Positions 20,577 to 31,078 of a stretch of DNA of 64,000 bases are shown here, in pieces. A model generated the notes under the pieces. That model saw only the letters and a list, made by a program, of their open reading frames with translations, ran no database searches and was not told where the DNA came from. Source of the DNA: Bradyrhizobium sp. Ec3.3 (GTDB lineage Bacteria > Pseudomonadota > Alphaproteobacteria > Rhizobiales > Xanthobacteraceae). The DNA lies in assembly GCF_000472925.1 (NCBI RefSeq), contig NZ_AXAS01000009.1:62001-126000 (forward strand), in the 5' to 3' direction. Numbering within the stretch: position 1 is the stretch's first letter; every line of letters begins with the position of its first letter. The translations under genes were made by a program, and so were the position numbers.

Positions 20577-21728
20577 TCACGCGTAGCTGCGCATCGCTTC
20601 GGCGTGGCCGATCGACTCGACCTCGGTGCGCGGTCGCAGCCGCGTCAGTGCCAGCATCATGCCGACGCCATAGGCGAGCGTCACGATCGAGGAGCCGCCA
20701 TAGGAGATGAACGGCAGCGTCATGCCCTTGGCCGGGATAAGCTGAAGATTGACCGACATGTTGATCGCGGCCTGCACGCCGAACAGGATGGCAAGGCCGG
20801 AGGCGGCGAAGCGGGAGAACATGTCCTCATTGGCATAGGCGCGCGACAGCGTGCGGATGACGATGAAGGCGAACAGCCCCAGCATCGCAAGGCACAGGAT
20901 GATGCCGAACTCTTCGGCGGCGACCGCGAACACGAAATCGGTGTGGCTGTCCGGCAGGCTACGCTTGGCGATGCCCTCGCCCGGCCCGAGGCCAAACCAG
21001 CCGCCGTTGTAGAAGGCCTCCATCGCGGTATCGACCTGGAAGGTGTCGCCCGAAGCCGGATTCATGAAGCGCTTGATGCGCCCGGCGACATGGGGAACAA
21101 AAAGATAGGCGCTGAACAGGCCGGCGGAGGCGGCGCCCGCAAGCCCGAACACCCAGATCATGCGCATGCCCGCGATGAAGAACAGCGCGCCCCACACCAT
21201 CAGGATCAGCATGGTCTGGCCGAAATCGGGCTCCATCACCAGGAGCGAGACCAGCATCAGCAGCAGCACCAGCGCCATCGAGGTCGCCGGCATCTCCGGC
21301 CGCTTGGTCGATTCCGCGAATAGCCAGGCGGCGATGACGACGAAGGACGGCTTTGCGGCCTCGGAGGCCTGGATGTTGACGCCGAGCAGTGTGATCCAGC
21401 GCCGCGAGCCCTTCACCTCGGGACCGATGGCGAGCGTCACCACGATCAGGATGATGCTGATCGCGAAGATGATCAGCGCGCTGCGCCGGATCGCGCGCGG
21501 CGACAGAAACGACACGCCGATCAGGACGATGAAGGACGGAGCCAAAAACATCACGTGCCGGCTGAAGAAGTGGAAGGGATCAAGCCCGATGCGGGTCGCA
21601 ACCGGCGGGCTCGCCGCCAGCGACAGGATCACCCCTGTCAGCATCAGCGCCAGGATGACACCGAGCAGCGGCTTGTCGACGGTCCACCACCATTCGGAAA
21701 AGGGGGTGCGTTCTTCACGGGAGAGCAT
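20577..21728 (-). CDS. ftsW: Septal peptidoglycan glycosyltransferase FtsW
   Basis: A 383-residue SEDS-family integral membrane enzyme that polymerises lipid II at the septum with FtsI. About ten membrane segments are visible. SEDS landmarks include KPLLGVILALMLTGVILSLAAS at the start, EAAKPSFVVIAAWL, LLVMEPDFGQTMLIL (with the catalytic-type Asp) and GMTLPFISYGGSSIVTLAYGVGM near the C-terminus. It lies between murD and murG, separated from both by repeats of family A. Confidence 0.97.
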   Translation of the reverse strand: MLSREERTPFSEWWWTVDKPLLGVILALMLTGVILSLAASPPVATRIGLDPFHFFSRHVMFLAPSFIVLIGVSFLSPRAIRRSALIIFAISIILIVVTLAIGPEVKGSRRWITLLGVNIQASEAAKPSFVVIAAWLFAESTKRPEMPATSMALVLLLMLVSLLVMEPDFGQTMLILMVWGALFFIAGMRMIWVFGLAGAASAGLFSAYLFVPHVAGRIKRFMNPASGDTFQVDTAMEAFYNGGWFGLGPGEGIAKRSLPDSHTDFVFAVAAEEFGIILCLAMLGLFAFIVIRTLSRAYANEDMFSRFAASGLAILFGVQAAINMSVNLQLIPAKGMTLPFISYGGSSIVTLAYGVGMMLALTRLRPRTEVESIGHAEAMRSYA

Positions 21729-21817
21729 GGGCGGCCGGCCTTCGGACAGAGATCAGCCCATTGGTCGCCGAGGTTGGTTTACGGGGAGTTAATGGGATCA
21801 ATCAAGTTGTGAAGAGT

Positions 21818-21919
21818 TCGTGCCCCGGACGCAGCGCAGCGCTCTTGCGGTGCGCTGCAGAGCCGGGGCCCACTGTGTCTTCTGGGTCCCGGCTCGCGCT
21901 ACGCGCGTCCGGGACACAA
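21818..21919 (+). repeat. Palindromic repeat, family A, copy 3
   Basis: About 100 bases between ftsW and murD: TCGTGCCCCGGACGCAGCG, GTGCGCTGCAGAGCCGGGGC, CTGGGTCCCGGCTCGCGCTA and GCGTCCGGGACACAAG. Very close to copy 1 (6700-6808). Confidence 0.8.
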
Positions 21920-21924
21920 GGGCA

Positions 21925-23325
21925 TCACACCACCGGCTTCACGCCCGGCAGCGCCTGCACCAGCTCGCGGAACCTGGCGCCGCGGATCTCGAAATTGCGG
22001 TACTGGTCGAACGAGGCGCAGGCGGGTGAGAGCAACACGACAGCCTCGCCGAGGCCCGAGGCTTCGGCATCGCGTGCGGCGTGCTCCACCGCGACATCGA
22101 GTGTCTCGCTGATCTCGTGGGCGACTTGCGTGCCCAGCGTGCCCGAAAATTCCTGCGCGGCCTCGCCGATCAGATAGGCCTTTCGGATGCGCGGGAAGAA
22201 GCCCGTCAGGCTGGTGATGCCGCCCATCTTCGGCTTGCCGCCGGCGATCCAGAAGATGTCGGCAAAGGACGACAGCGCATGCGCGGCCGCATCCGCGTTG
22301 GTGCCCTTGGAGTCGTTGACGAACAGCACGTTGCCGCGCCGACCGACCTGCTCCATGCGATGCGCAAGGCCGGGGAAGCTGCGCAGGCCGTTCTGCAGGA
22401 CATCGAGACTGATGCCCATCGCGAGCGCGGCGGCGGTGGCGCAGGCGGCATTCTGCGCATTGTGCAGGCCGCGCAGCGAGCCGATACCGCCGAGCTTTGC
22501 AACTTCGCTGCGAGCGCCGCCGGAGGCGCGGGCAATCGTGCCGTGCTCGACATAGACGCCGGTCGCAAGCGGATTCCTGACGGAGATGCGCACCACGTTC
22601 TTTCCGGCGCGGTCGAGCCGGTCGGCGATGTCGCGGCACCAGCCATCGTCGACACCGACGATCGAGGTGCCGCCTGCTTGCACGCCGGCGACCAGGCGCT
22701 CCTTCACCGCGGCGTAGTGCTGGATGGTGCCGTGGCGGTCGATATGGTCCTCGCTGATATTGAGCAGAATGCCGGCGGAGGGATCGAGCGAGGGCGTGAG
22801 GTCGATCTGGTAGGACGACATCTCGACGACATGGACGCGCCCCATGCGCGGCGGCTCCAGCGACAGGATCGCGGTGCCGATATTGCCGCCCATCTGGCTG
22901 TCGTAGCCGGCAACCTTGGTCAGATGCGCGATCAGCGCAGTCGTCGTCGACTTGCCGTTGGTGCCGGTGATGGCGACGAACGGCGCGTTCGGCGCGTGGC
23001 GCCGCCGCTCGCGGCAGAACAGCTCGATGTCGCCGATCACCTCGACGCCGGCCTCGCGCGCTTTCAGCACGCTCCAGTGCGGCGCCGGGTGGGTGAGCGG
23101 CACGCCGGGTGCGAGCACCAGCGCCGAAAAATTCGCCCATGACACGGTGCGCAGATCGGCGGTGATGAAACCTTCCTGCGCCGCCTTGGCGAGATTGTCG
23201 GCACTGTCGTCGCCGGCGATCACCTCGGCGCCGCCGGCTTTCAGCGCATGGCAGCTTGCGAGACCCGAACCGCCGAGTCCGAAGACCGCGACGGTCTTGC
23301 CGGCGAAGGACGTGACCGGGATCAT
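21925..23325 (-). CDS. murD: UDP-N-acetylmuramoyl-L-alanine--D-glutamate ligase MurD
   Basis: A 466-residue cytoplasmic Mur ligase. N-terminal nucleotide-like fold [18 protein letters not shown] loop [18 protein letters not shown], central motif [16 protein letters not shown], and the C-terminal [14 protein letters not shown] are MurD hallmarks. It follows mraY by 7 bases on the same strand, so the two are cotranscribed and probably coupled. Confidence 0.98.
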   Translation of the reverse strand: MIPVTSFAGKTVAVFGLGGSGLASCHALKAGGAEVIAGDDSADNLAKAAQEGFITADLRTVSWANFSALVLAPGVPLTHPAPHWSVLKAREAGVEVIGDIELFCRERRRHAPNAPFVAITGTNGKSTTTALIAHLTKVAGYDSQMGGNIGTAILSLEPPRMGRVHVVEMSSYQIDLTPSLDPSAGILLNISEDHIDRHGTIQHYAAVKERLVAGVQAGGTSIVGVDDGWCRDIADRLDRAGKNVVRISVRNPLATGVYVEHGTIARASGGARSEVAKLGGIGSLRGLHNAQNAACATAAALAMGISLDVLQNGLRSFPGLAHRMEQVGRRGNVLFVNDSKGTNADAAAHALSSFADIFWIAGGKPKMGGITSLTGFFPRIRKAYLIGEAAQEFSGTLGTQVAHEISETLDVAVEHAARDAEASGLGEAVVLLSPACASFDQYRNFEIRGARFRELVQALPGVKPVV

Positions 23326-23332
23326 CGATCGA

Positions 23333-24436
23333 TCACCGCAGCTTCAGCGTGGAGAGGCCGGCGAGCGCCAGCATCACCGAGATGATCCAGAAGCGGATCA
23401 CGATCTGCGGCTCTGTCCAGCCGAGCTGCTCGAAATGGTGATGGATCGGCGCCATCTTGAAGATGCGCTTTCCCGTCAGCTTGAACGAGACGACCTGCAC
23501 GATGACCGAGACCGCCTCCAGCACGAACAGCCCGCCGATCACCGCGAGCACGATCTCGTGCTTCACCGCAACCGCGATCGCACCGAGCATGCCGCCGAGC
23601 GCCAGCGAGCCGGTGTCGCCCATGAAGATCGAGGCCGGCGGCGCATTGAACCAGAGGAAGCCGAGGCCGGCGCCCAACAGCGCGCCGCAGAGCACCGCGA
23701 GCTCGCCGGTGCCCGCCACATATTTGATCTGGAGGTAGTCGGCGAACACGGCGTTACCGGCAAGATAGGCGATCATGGCAAAGCTCGCGGTCGCGATCAT
23801 CACGGGCACGATGGCGAGGCCATCGAGCCCGTCGGTGAGGTTCACCGCATTGCCAGCGCCGACGATGACGAAGGCGCCGAAGATCACGAAGAACCAGCCG
23901 AAGTGCAGCACGACGTCCTTGAAGAAGGGAATCGCGAGCGCGGTGGAGGAGGGATCGCGGTTCAGCCGCACCAGCGCGTAGCAGGCGACCAGCGCGATCA
24001 TCGCCTCGATCAGCAGGCGAAGCTTGCCACCGAACCCGCTCGTCGTCTGCTTGGTCACTTTCAGGTAATCGTCATAGAAGCCGACGAAGCCGAAGCCGAG
24101 CGTCACCGCGAGCACGATCCAGACATAGGGGTTGAGCGGATTGGCCCACAGCACCGTGCCGACCGTGAGGCCGGACAGGATCATCAGCCCGCCCATGGTG
24201 GGCGTGCCCTTCTTGCTGAGATGCGATTGCGGGCCATCTTCCCGGATCGGCTGACCCTTGCCCTGGCGGATGCGCAAATGATCGATGATCCAGGGCCCGA
24301 ACAGGAACACGAACAGCGCGCCGGTGACGACGGCGCCGCCGGTGCGGAACGTGATGTAGCGGAAAACGTTCAGCAGGGTGCGAAACGCACCGAAACTCGG
24401 AAATGTGTTGGAAAGCTCGATCAGCCAGTAAAACAT
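23333..24436 (-). CDS. mraY: Phospho-N-acetylmuramoyl-pentapeptide transferase MraY
   Basis: A 367-residue polytopic enzyme that transfers phospho-MurNAc-pentapeptide to undecaprenyl phosphate to form lipid I. Ten membrane segments are visible. Motifs: [13 protein letters not shown], the metal-binding Asp pair in [28 protein letters not shown], the [12 protein letters not shown] segment and the HHH motif in [20 protein letters not shown]. Between murF (144 bases upstream in transcription) and murD (7 bases downstream). Confidence 0.98.
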   Translation of the reverse strand: MFYWLIELSNTFPSFGAFRTLLNVFRYITFRTGGAVVTGALFVFLFGPWIIDHLRIRQGKGQPIREDGPQSHLSKKGTPTMGGLMILSGLTVGTVLWANPLNPYVWIVLAVTLGFGFVGFYDDYLKVTKQTTSGFGGKLRLLIEAMIALVACYALVRLNRDPSSTALAIPFFKDVVLHFGWFFVIFGAFVIVGAGNAVNLTDGLDGLAIVPVMIATASFAMIAYLAGNAVFADYLQIKYVAGTGELAVLCGALLGAGLGFLWFNAPPASIFMGDTGSLALGGMLGAIAVAVKHEIVLAVIGGLFVLEAVSVIVQVVSFKLTGKRIFKMAPIHHHFEQLGWTEPQIVIRFWIISVMLALAGLSTLKLR

Positions 24437-24580
24437 TCAGACAGTCCTATACCGCCTCTTCGCATGCGGCCTTGCCGGAAAGCGCTTTTGGCGCATTCGC
24501 CGGCCTTCATCATGTGGTCGGGCGACCCTCAAAAACCGGACAGCCGGGGATGGTGGGATCAGACACGGCGCTTAACCAGT

Positions 24581-25960
24581 TTACGCCTTTGCCTGCAAGG
24601 CGGCCACTAGCCCCGGCACAAACTTGTTGACCCAGAACATCTTCTTGCTGCCCTTGACAACCACGACATCGCCTGCCTTCAGCAGATCCGCAACATCTCG
24701 CGGGGCCAGCGTGGCGGGGTCCTCATGCCAGCCGAGGCCCTTGGCCGCCGGCAGCTTCTGGTAGAGATGATGCATCAAGGAGCCGACGCAGTAGACGCCG
24801 TCGATGCCGTCGAGATGTGTTGCAAGATTCACGTGATAGGACGGCGCGTCAGTTCCCAGCTCGAGCATGTCGCCGATCACGGCGATGCGGCGGCCGCCGG
24901 TCATATGGCGCGCCTTGAGGCTTTCCAGGGCCGCGGCCATGCTGGCCGGGTTGCCATTGAAGCTGTCGTCGATCACGGTGACGCCGCCAACGGTCTGCTC
25001 GACGCCGCGGCCGGTCATGATGCCGACGCCATCGAGCCTTGAAGCGAGTGCAGCCGCATCGAGATGGGCCGCGTGAATCGAGGCCAGCGCGGCCAGCGCG
25101 TTGTGGACGCGATGCGGTGCGCCGGGCGTAAGGCTGAAGTCGATCTCCTTGCCGCCGACCAGCGCACTCACCTGCCAGCTTTCACCCTGCGGCGTGTGCC
25201 TGAGCTCGCACAACTCGGTGCCGTCACCGAAGCGGATGACCTTACCGTTCCATTCGGGGGCGGCGATATCGGCCGGCAGCACCAGCACGCCATCGTTCGG
25301 CAGGCCCAGCGCGATCGAGACCTTCTCGCGCCGGATCGCTTCGAGCGAGCCGAGCTTTTCCAGATGCACCGGCTGCACGTTGACGACCAGCGCCACCGTC
25401 GGCTGCGTCAACCCGCTCAGCCGCGCGATTTCGCCGGTCTGGTTCATGCCCATCTCGACGACCCAGAGGCTCGCGTCAGGCCTCGCATTGCACAGCGTCA
25501 GCGGCACGCCCCAGAAATTGTTGAAGCTGGACGGGCTCGCATAGGCGTTCGGATAGGCCGCGAGATATTCCTTGGTGCTGGTCTTGCCGGCGCTTCCCGT
25601 GAGCCCGATCACGGGCCCCTTGAAGCGCGCACGGGCGGCACGCGCGAGGCCCCAGAGGCCTTCGATCAGCGTGTCCTTGACGACGAGTTGCGGAATGCGG
25701 ATGCCCGCGATCTCGTGCGGCACGATCATCGCGACCGCGCCTGAAGCTTCCGCCTTGTCCGCAAACTCCCAGCCGTCGCGCGCGCTGGCGAAGGCCGAGA
25801 TGAAGCCGCCGCTCGGCGTGCCGCTCAGCGCAACGAACAGGCAGCCCGGCTTCACCAGGCGGCTGTCCTGGGTGACGAAGTCGATCGCCGTGTCGGGGAA
25901 CGATCCTGCGATCCCCAGCGCATGCGCCACCTCGGCAACCGTCCACAATGGCGCGCTCAT
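24581..25960 (-). CDS. murF: UDP-MurNAc-tripeptide--D-alanyl-D-alanine ligase MurF
   Basis: A 459-residue cytoplasmic Mur ligase that adds D-Ala-D-Ala to the UDP-MurNAc-tripeptide. ATP loop GLTGSAGKTSTKEYLAA, the central VVEMGMNQTGEIARL and C-terminal VTVIDDSFNGNPASMAAAL are typical of MurF. Its start overlaps the murE stop as ATGA, so translation is coupled. Confidence 0.97.
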   Translation of the reverse strand: MSAPLWTVAEVAHALGIAGSFPDTAIDFVTQDSRLVKPGCLFVALSGTPSGGFISAFASARDGWEFADKAEASGAVAMIVPHEIAGIRIPQLVVKDTLIEGLWGLARAARARFKGPVIGLTGSAGKTSTKEYLAAYPNAYASPSSFNNFWGVPLTLCNARPDASLWVVEMGMNQTGEIARLSGLTQPTVALVVNVQPVHLEKLGSLEAIRREKVSIALGLPNDGVLVLPADIAAPEWNGKVIRFGDGTELCELRHTPQGESWQVSALVGGKEIDFSLTPGAPHRVHNALAALASIHAAHLDAAALASRLDGVGIMTGRGVEQTVGGVTVIDDSFNGNPASMAAALESLKARHMTGGRRIAVIGDMLELGTDAPSYHVNLATHLDGIDGVYCVGSLMHHLYQKLPAAKGLGWHEDPATLAPRDVADLLKAGDVVVVKGSKKMFWVNKFVPGLVAALQAKA

Positions 25961-27429
25961 GAAACCCTCGTCGCTAATGCGGCGGCGACCGCCTCGTGAT
26001 CGCTGAACGGCAGCACATCGCTGCCGATGATCTGCCCGGTCTCGTGACCCTTGCCGGCAATCAGCAGCGCATCGCCCGGCTCGAGCTCGTCGATTGCCGC
26101 GCGGATCGCCGCTGCACGATCACCGATCTCCTTCGCGCCCTTTGCGGCGCTAAGGATCGCGGCGCGAATGGCTTCCGGCTTTTCGCTGCGCGGATTGTCG
26201 TCGGTGATGATGACGCCATCGGCATTCTCAGCCGCGATCGCGCCCATGATCGGTCGCTTGCCGGCATCGCGATCGCCGCCGGCGCCGAACACGACGATCA
26301 GCTTGCGCTTGGCATAGGGCCGCAGCGCCTGCAGTGCCTTGACCAGTGCATCCGGCTTGTGTGCGTAGTCGACGAAGATCGGCGCGCCGTTGCGTTCGCC
26401 GACGAGCTCGAGCCGACCCTTGGCGCCTTCGAGATGTTCGAGGCTCGCAAAGACATTCGCCGCATCGCTCCCGGTGCCGATCGCAAGGCCGGCGGCAACC
26501 AGCGCGTTCTCGATCTGGAACGCGCCGACCAGCGGCAGCCTGATCGAATACGCCTTGCCGCGATGCTCGATCGCGAGCTGCTGCGAAAAGCCGTCGATCT
26601 TGGCGTCGACGAGGCGGATGCCCTCGCCTGCCCCGTCGCCGTTGCGGCCGACCGCCATCACGCGCAAGCCGCGCGACCTCGCGGCCTCGATCGCCTCAGT
26701 CGAGCAATCATGATCGGCGCAGATCACGGCCGCGCCGCCCGGTAGAACCAGATCGCGGAACAACCGCAGCTTGGCTGCAAGATAGTGCGCGACGGTCGGA
26801 TGGTAGTCCATGTGATCGCGCGAGAGATTGGTGAAGCCGCCGGCTGCGATGCGCACGCCGTCGAGGCGGTATTGATCGAGCCCGTGCGAGGATGCTTCGA
26901 ACGCCAGATGCGTGACGCCGTCGCGCGCGATCTCATCGAGCTGCCGGTGCAGCGCGAGCGGATCGGGGGTCGTCAGCGAGCCGTAGACGGTGCGCTTCGG
27001 CGAGACGAGGCCGATTGTCCCGATGCTCGCGGAGACGTGCCCAAGCCGCTCCCAGATCTGCCGCGTGAACGCTGCAACCGACGTCTTGCCGCTGGTGCCG
27101 GTCACCGCCGCGATGGTTGCGGGTTGGGCGGGAAAGAATTTTGCCGCGGCCAGCGCCAGCGCGCGGCGCGGATTGGAGACCGCGATGAACGGCACCTTGC
27201 AGCCGGCCGGCGCCTGGTCGCCGACAATGGCCACGGCACCCGCGGCAACGGCAGCGTCGATGAAGCGCGCGCCGTCGGTCTTGCTGCCCGCAAGCGCGAA
27301 GAAGAGATCACCTGATTTGACCACGCGGCTGTCGAGCGCAAGCCCCGTCACCTCGAGCGCCGCGACAGCGGGGTCGATTGCGGCATCATTGCCCAGAAAA
27401 TCCTGACCTAGGAAGTCGCGCAGTTTCAT
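25957..27429 (-). CDS. murE: UDP-MurNAc-dipeptide--meso-diaminopimelate ligase MurE
   Basis: A Mur ligase of about 490 residues adding the third stem residue. The ATP loop is [17 protein letters not shown], the central motif is [13 protein letters not shown], and the C-terminal DDNPRSEKP carries the DNPR signature that selects meso-diaminopimelate over lysine. The ATG at 27429 (MKLRDFLGQ) is chosen because MurE proteins usually start at such a sequence; an in-frame start at 27462 would add 11 atypical residues. ftsI ends 68 bases upstream; murF overlaps downstream. Confidence 0.97.
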   Translation of the reverse strand: MKLRDFLGQDFLGNDAAIDPAVAALEVTGLALDSRVVKSGDLFFALAGSKTDGARFIDAAVAAGAVAIVGDQAPAGCKVPFIAVSNPRRALALAAAKFFPAQPATIAAVTGTSGKTSVAAFTRQIWERLGHVSASIGTIGLVSPKRTVYGSLTTPDPLALHRQLDEIARDGVTHLAFEASSHGLDQYRLDGVRIAAGGFTNLSRDHMDYHPTVAHYLAAKLRLFRDLVLPGGAAVICADHDCSTEAIEAARSRGLRVMAVGRNGDGAGEGIRLVDAKIDGFSQQLAIEHRGKAYSIRLPLVGAFQIENALVAAGLAIGTGSDAANVFASLEHLEGAKGRLELVGERNGAPIFVDYAHKPDALVKALQALRPYAKRKLIVVFGAGGDRDAGKRPIMGAIAAENADGVIITDDNPRSEKPEAIRAAILSAAKGAKEIGDRAAAIRAAIDELEPGDALLIAGKGHETGQIIGSDVLPFSDHEAVAAALATRVS

Positions 27430-27497
27430 GGCCTTCCAGTCGAAATGCCAAGCCGGATCCAAGGGGGAAACCCGACTCAGGGCAGCCCGGGTACGGC

Positions 27498-29261
27498 TTA
27501 CTGGGTTGTCCTGGATGCTGCAAGAATAAGGCGGTCGGACGGCGGCAGGTCAAAACGGGGCTCGATGCCCAGGAGAGGCGCGATACGGGCGATGACCTTG
27601 CCCCCCGTCGGCACGGCATTAAAGCCCGACGTGATGAAGCCATACGTCTCCTGCAGCGCCTGCGGCTCGTCCAGCATGACCAGAATCTGATATTTCGGAT
27701 TGTCGGAAGGCATAATCGCGGTGAAGGAATTGAGCACGCGCTTCTTGGCATAGCGGCCGTTGACGACCTTCTCGGACGTGCCGGTCTTGCCGCCGATATA
27801 GTAGCCGGGAACATCGGCCTTCTTGGCCGTGCCGATCTCGGCGTTGAGCCGCATCAGATAGCGCATCTTGTCGGAGGTCTCGGGCTTGATCACGCGCTTG
27901 GCCATCGCCGCGGCTTCTTCTTCGCTGCGCTTGAGGAACGTCGGAGGAATCAGGTAGCCGCCGTTCACCAGGGCGTTGATGCCCATCACCGCCTGCAGGG
28001 GCGCCACGGACAGGCCCTGACCGAACGCGATGGTGACCGTGTTCAGCTCGCCCCAACGGCGCGGCACCAGCGGAGCCGCGCTCTCCGGTAACTCGGTGCG
28101 CAGCCGCGTCAACTGGCCCATTTTAGCCAGGAAAGCCTTGTGCGCCTCGACGCCCTGGCCGAGCGCGATCCGCGCGGCGCCGATATTGGACGAGTAGGTG
28201 AACACTTCCTTGGTGTTGATGAAACGACCAAGCATGTGGCTGTCATGGATGGTGAACTTGCCGTAGTGCAGATTTCCCCGCGCATCCCACGACGAGTTCA
28301 AGTTGATCTTGCCGGAATCAAGCGCCATTGCCAGCGTGAACGCCTTGAACGTCGATCCCATTTCGTAGACGCCGGTGGTCAGACGGTTGATGCGGTCGGG
28401 GTCGTGGGCTTCTTTCGGATTGTTGGGATCGAAATCCGGGAGCGAGACCATCGCGACGATTTCGCCGGTTTTGACATTGGAGATGATGCCCGAGGCCGCC
28501 TTGGCGTGGAACTTCTCCTTCGCCTTCAACAGCTCGTCGCGCAGCGCATGCTCGACGCGCAGGTCCACCGACAGCTCGATCGGCTTTTGCAGGCGATCGG
28601 TGGCAAAACCCGCGCGGTGGAGATCGGCGAGCCCGTTGCTGTCGAGCCACTTCTCCATGCCGGCGATGCCCTGGTTGTCGATGTTGACGAGACCGATGAG
28701 GTGGGCGACCTCGTTCCCGGTCGGATAGACGCGCTTGTTCTCGCGCAGGAAGCCGATGCCGGGAACGCCGAGCTTGTGGATATCCTGCTGCTGCTTCGGC
28801 GTGATCTCGCGCTTCAGCCAGACGAAACCCTTTCGCGAGGACAGGCGCTCGCGCACTTCGGCCTCGTCGAGGTCAGGCACCGTGGCGGTCAGGAGTTCGA
28901 TCGCCTCGTCCTTGTCGATGATGCGGCGCGGCTCGCCGAACAGGCTCGGCGCCTTGACGTCGGTGGCGAGAATCTCGCCGTTGCGGTCGACGATGTCGGG
29001 CCGCGCGGTCGCAACCACGTCCTGAGCGCCGCCGCGGCGGGCGCTATGGACGTCGGCGCCGATGGCGAACATCACGAGCCGGCCGCCGATCAGCGCATAG
29101 ACGGCCGAAAACGCCAGGATCGCAAGGCCGACGCGCGCACGTGCCTTCGCCGCGCGATCGACGTTGCGCCCGTAGAGCAGGCTGCGGATCAGCCGCTGAC
29201 GCCAAGGCTCGGTTGCGCGCTCCGCAGGCTTTGCGGGTTTGCCCGGAGTGGCAGCGCTCAT
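27498..29261 (-). CDS. ftsI: Septal transpeptidase FtsI (PBP3)
   Basis: A 587-residue class B penicillin-binding protein that cross-links septal peptidoglycan with FtsW. A cytoplasmic N-terminus and one membrane helix ([21 protein letters not shown]) precede the pedestal domain ([16 protein letters not shown]) and the transpeptidase domain. The active-site motifs are all present: STFK (Ser303-Lys306), SSN (in [10 protein letters not shown]) and KTGT ([10 protein letters not shown]). It overlaps ftsL by 4 bases. Confidence 0.97.
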   Translation of the reverse strand: MSAATPGKPAKPAERATEPWRQRLIRSLLYGRNVDRAAKARARVGLAILAFSAVYALIGGRLVMFAIGADVHSARRGGAQDVVATARPDIVDRNGEILATDVKAPSLFGEPRRIIDKDEAIELLTATVPDLDEAEVRERLSSRKGFVWLKREITPKQQQDIHKLGVPGIGFLRENKRVYPTGNEVAHLIGLVNIDNQGIAGMEKWLDSNGLADLHRAGFATDRLQKPIELSVDLRVEHALRDELLKAKEKFHAKAASGIISNVKTGEIVAMVSLPDFDPNNPKEAHDPDRINRLTTGVYEMGSTFKAFTLAMALDSGKINLNSSWDARGNLHYGKFTIHDSHMLGRFINTKEVFTYSSNIGAARIALGQGVEAHKAFLAKMGQLTRLRTELPESAAPLVPRRWGELNTVTIAFGQGLSVAPLQAVMGINALVNGGYLIPPTFLKRSEEEAAAMAKRVIKPETSDKMRYLMRLNAEIGTAKKADVPGYYIGGKTGTSEKVVNGRYAKKRVLNSFTAIMPSDNPKYQILVMLDEPQALQETYGFITSGFNAVPTGGKVIARIAPLLGIEPRFDLPPSDRLILAASRTTQ

Positions 29262-29650
29262 TGCTTGTCCTCCGGCTGCGGTACCGAACCCGTGACCGTG
29301 TCGGCATCGGTCGCAGCTTCGATGGTGTTGATCATGGCGCCGATCGGATCGGGCTCACCGGGCTTGACAAGCCGCGGCGGACGATCGGGCAGGTTCTTCA
29401 GCGAGTCATATTGCGTTCCATTGACCGGCTTGAGCTGCAGATGCCGCTCGGCAAGTCCTTGCAGCCGCAGCGGCGCATCGAGCTTGGCCCATTCGGAGCG
29501 CAATACGGCGATGGCATCGCGCTGCTCGCGGATGTCGGCATGCAGCCGCAGCACCCGCTCGGTGCGGGCAGTGGATTCCATCTTGATCCGGTAGACATAG
29601 GCCGCGGCGAAGATCAGCGCGCCGATGACGAAGAGGTGGATGAGGCGCAT
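29258..29650 (-). CDS. ftsL: Cell division protein FtsL
   Basis: A 130-residue bitopic protein. A very short cytoplasmic start (MRLIH) is followed by one membrane helix (LFVIGALIFAAAYVYRI) and a leucine-zipper-like periplasmic segment (TERVLRLHADIREQRDAIAVLRSEWAKL). These features and the position between rsmH (3 bases) and ftsI (4-base overlap) identify FtsL, which is poorly conserved in sequence. It forms a complex with FtsB and FtsQ and helps activate FtsWI. The C-terminus is Pro/Asp-rich and probably disordered. Confidence 0.9.
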   Translation of the reverse strand: MRLIHLFVIGALIFAAAYVYRIKMESTARTERVLRLHADIREQRDAIAVLRSEWAKLDAPLRLQGLAERHLQLKPVNGTQYDSLKNLPDRPPRLVKPGEPDPIGAMINTIEAATDADTVTGSVPQPEDKQ

Positions 29651-29653
29651 GCG

Positions 29654-30643
29654 CTAGCCACCCCTCATGACATCGGAAAGGCTCGGCCAGGACGATGACT
29701 CGCCCTCGGCATGCGCGGCAGCCCCGGTCCGCTCGGCCGCGCGCAGCTTCGCGGAACGCGCGCGCGGATTGTGCGCGACTTCCTCGTCGCCGGCGACGAC
29801 CGGACGCCGCGTCAGAAGCTGGAAGCTCGGTGGTACCTGTGCGACCTCGGGCAGATGCCGCGAGCCCCCACCGGTCTTGGCGCGTTCGCTGAGGAAATTC
29901 TTGACGATGCGGTCTTCCAGCGAATGGAAGGACACCACGACCAGCCGCCCGCCGGGCCTCAGCACGCGTTCGGCAGCCGCTAGAGCGGTCTGAAGCTCTT
30001 CGAGCTCTTCATTGACGAAGATGCGCAGGCCCTGGAACGTCCGCGTCGCCGGATGGATATCACCGGGCTTCGAGCGCACGACCCTGCCAACGAGATCGGC
30101 GAGCGCGCGCGTTGTCGTGATCGGCGCTTCCTCACGCGCCGCGACGATGGCGCGTGCGACTTTGCGCGAATGCCGCTCCTCGCCGAAGAGGTAGATGATG
30201 TCGGCAAGATCGCTCTCGGACGCCTTTGCGACCACATCCGCAGCCGTCGGCCCGGCCTGCCCCATCCGCATGTCGAGGGGACCGTCGAGCCGGAACGAAA
30301 AACCGCGGCCAGCCTGGTCGAGCTGCATCGAGGAGACGCCGACGTCCATGACGACGCCGTCGACGAAGTCGAAACCTTGCGCGGCGCAGACCTCGGCGAG
30401 ATTCGAGAAGCGGTCTTCGACAAGCGTCAGGCGCCCGCCAGAGCGGTCGACCAGATCAAACCCACCGGCGATCGCCGTGCGATCGCGGTCGATGCCGATG
30501 ACCCGGGTTCCCGGCATATCCAGGATGGCGCGGCTGTAGCCGCCGCCACCGAAGGTCGCATCGACATAGAGGCCGCCCTCGCGCGGCGCGAGAAGCTCGA
30601 TCGCCTCGCGGCCGAGAACGGGAATGTGGGCAGCCGAACTCAT
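29654..30643 (-). CDS. rsmH: 16S rRNA (cytosine1402-N4)-methyltransferase RsmH
   Basis: A 329-residue SAM-dependent methyltransferase (formerly MraW) acting on 16S rRNA. Motifs: [19 protein letters not shown] start, [15 protein letters not shown] (SAM loop), [23 protein letters not shown], and the C-terminal [16 protein letters not shown]. The ATG at 30643 ([11 protein letters not shown]) is chosen from family alignment; a longer open frame reaching 30847 is rejected as non-homologous. It heads the dcw cluster; no mraZ precedes it. Confidence 0.97.
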   Translation of the reverse strand: MSSAAHIPVLGREAIELLAPREGGLYVDATFGGGGYSRAILDMPGTRVIGIDRDRTAIAGGFDLVDRSGGRLTLVEDRFSNLAEVCAAQGFDFVDGVVMDVGVSSMQLDQAGRGFSFRLDGPLDMRMGQAGPTAADVVAKASESDLADIIYLFGEERHSRKVARAIVAAREEAPITTTRALADLVGRVVRSKPGDIHPATRTFQGLRIFVNEELEELQTALAAAERVLRPGGRLVVVSFHSLEDRIVKNFLSERAKTGGGSRHLPEVAQVPPSFQLLTRRPVVAGDEEVAHNPRARSAKLRAAERTGAAAHAEGESSSWPSLSDVMRGG

Positions 30644-31078
30644 GCGCCCGGCTCGCGAGTGGTGCTGGCGAGAACGATGGTTAACGCGTCCATCACGTCT
30701 CGAATTGTTCCGCTTCGCGGCGGTTCCACGACTCAACCCCTGTACGGCGCGCTCGCCCAGCCCGGCGGACCCAGGCTGCAGACCCTGTTTTCCGCATGGA
30801 ATTTGTCGGGCAGCCATGGGATTTCGAACAAAAAACGCGTTGGCCACCTCCGGACGCGGGGCGGCTCTTCACTCTCAGTAACGGCCCTTAGCGTTAAGAA
30901 AGCGTTGATGGTTCGATTACAAGTCAAAAAGGTAAAATCCGTTGTGATGCGTCATCCACACACATCCGACAAAATGCGCCCGTTAACCGAAGCCGGCGAT
31001 TGCGCGGCCGCAAGGGTAAAGGAATAGTAAAGTGAAGGGCTTGAAGGGCCCGCCGCTCCCATCCGATTGAGCCTTATA
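30644..31078. other. Divergent promoter region, dcw cluster and amidase
   Basis: A 435-base region between the divergently read rsmH and amidase genes. No convincing gene is seen, and specifically no mraZ. An AT-richer part (about 30880-31040, for example AAAAAGGTAAAATCCG) is where promoters for both directions would be expected. No exact promoter is claimed. Confidence 0.5.

Noticed and set aside
22916..24610. A 564-codon plus-strand open frame over murD and mraY
   Set aside because: Antisense to murD and mraY, with His/Asp/Arg-rich composition and no membrane or domain features.
30644..30847. Longer RsmH N-terminus
   Set aside because: The added residues are not found in the RsmH family; the start at 30643 begins the conserved HIPVL segment.
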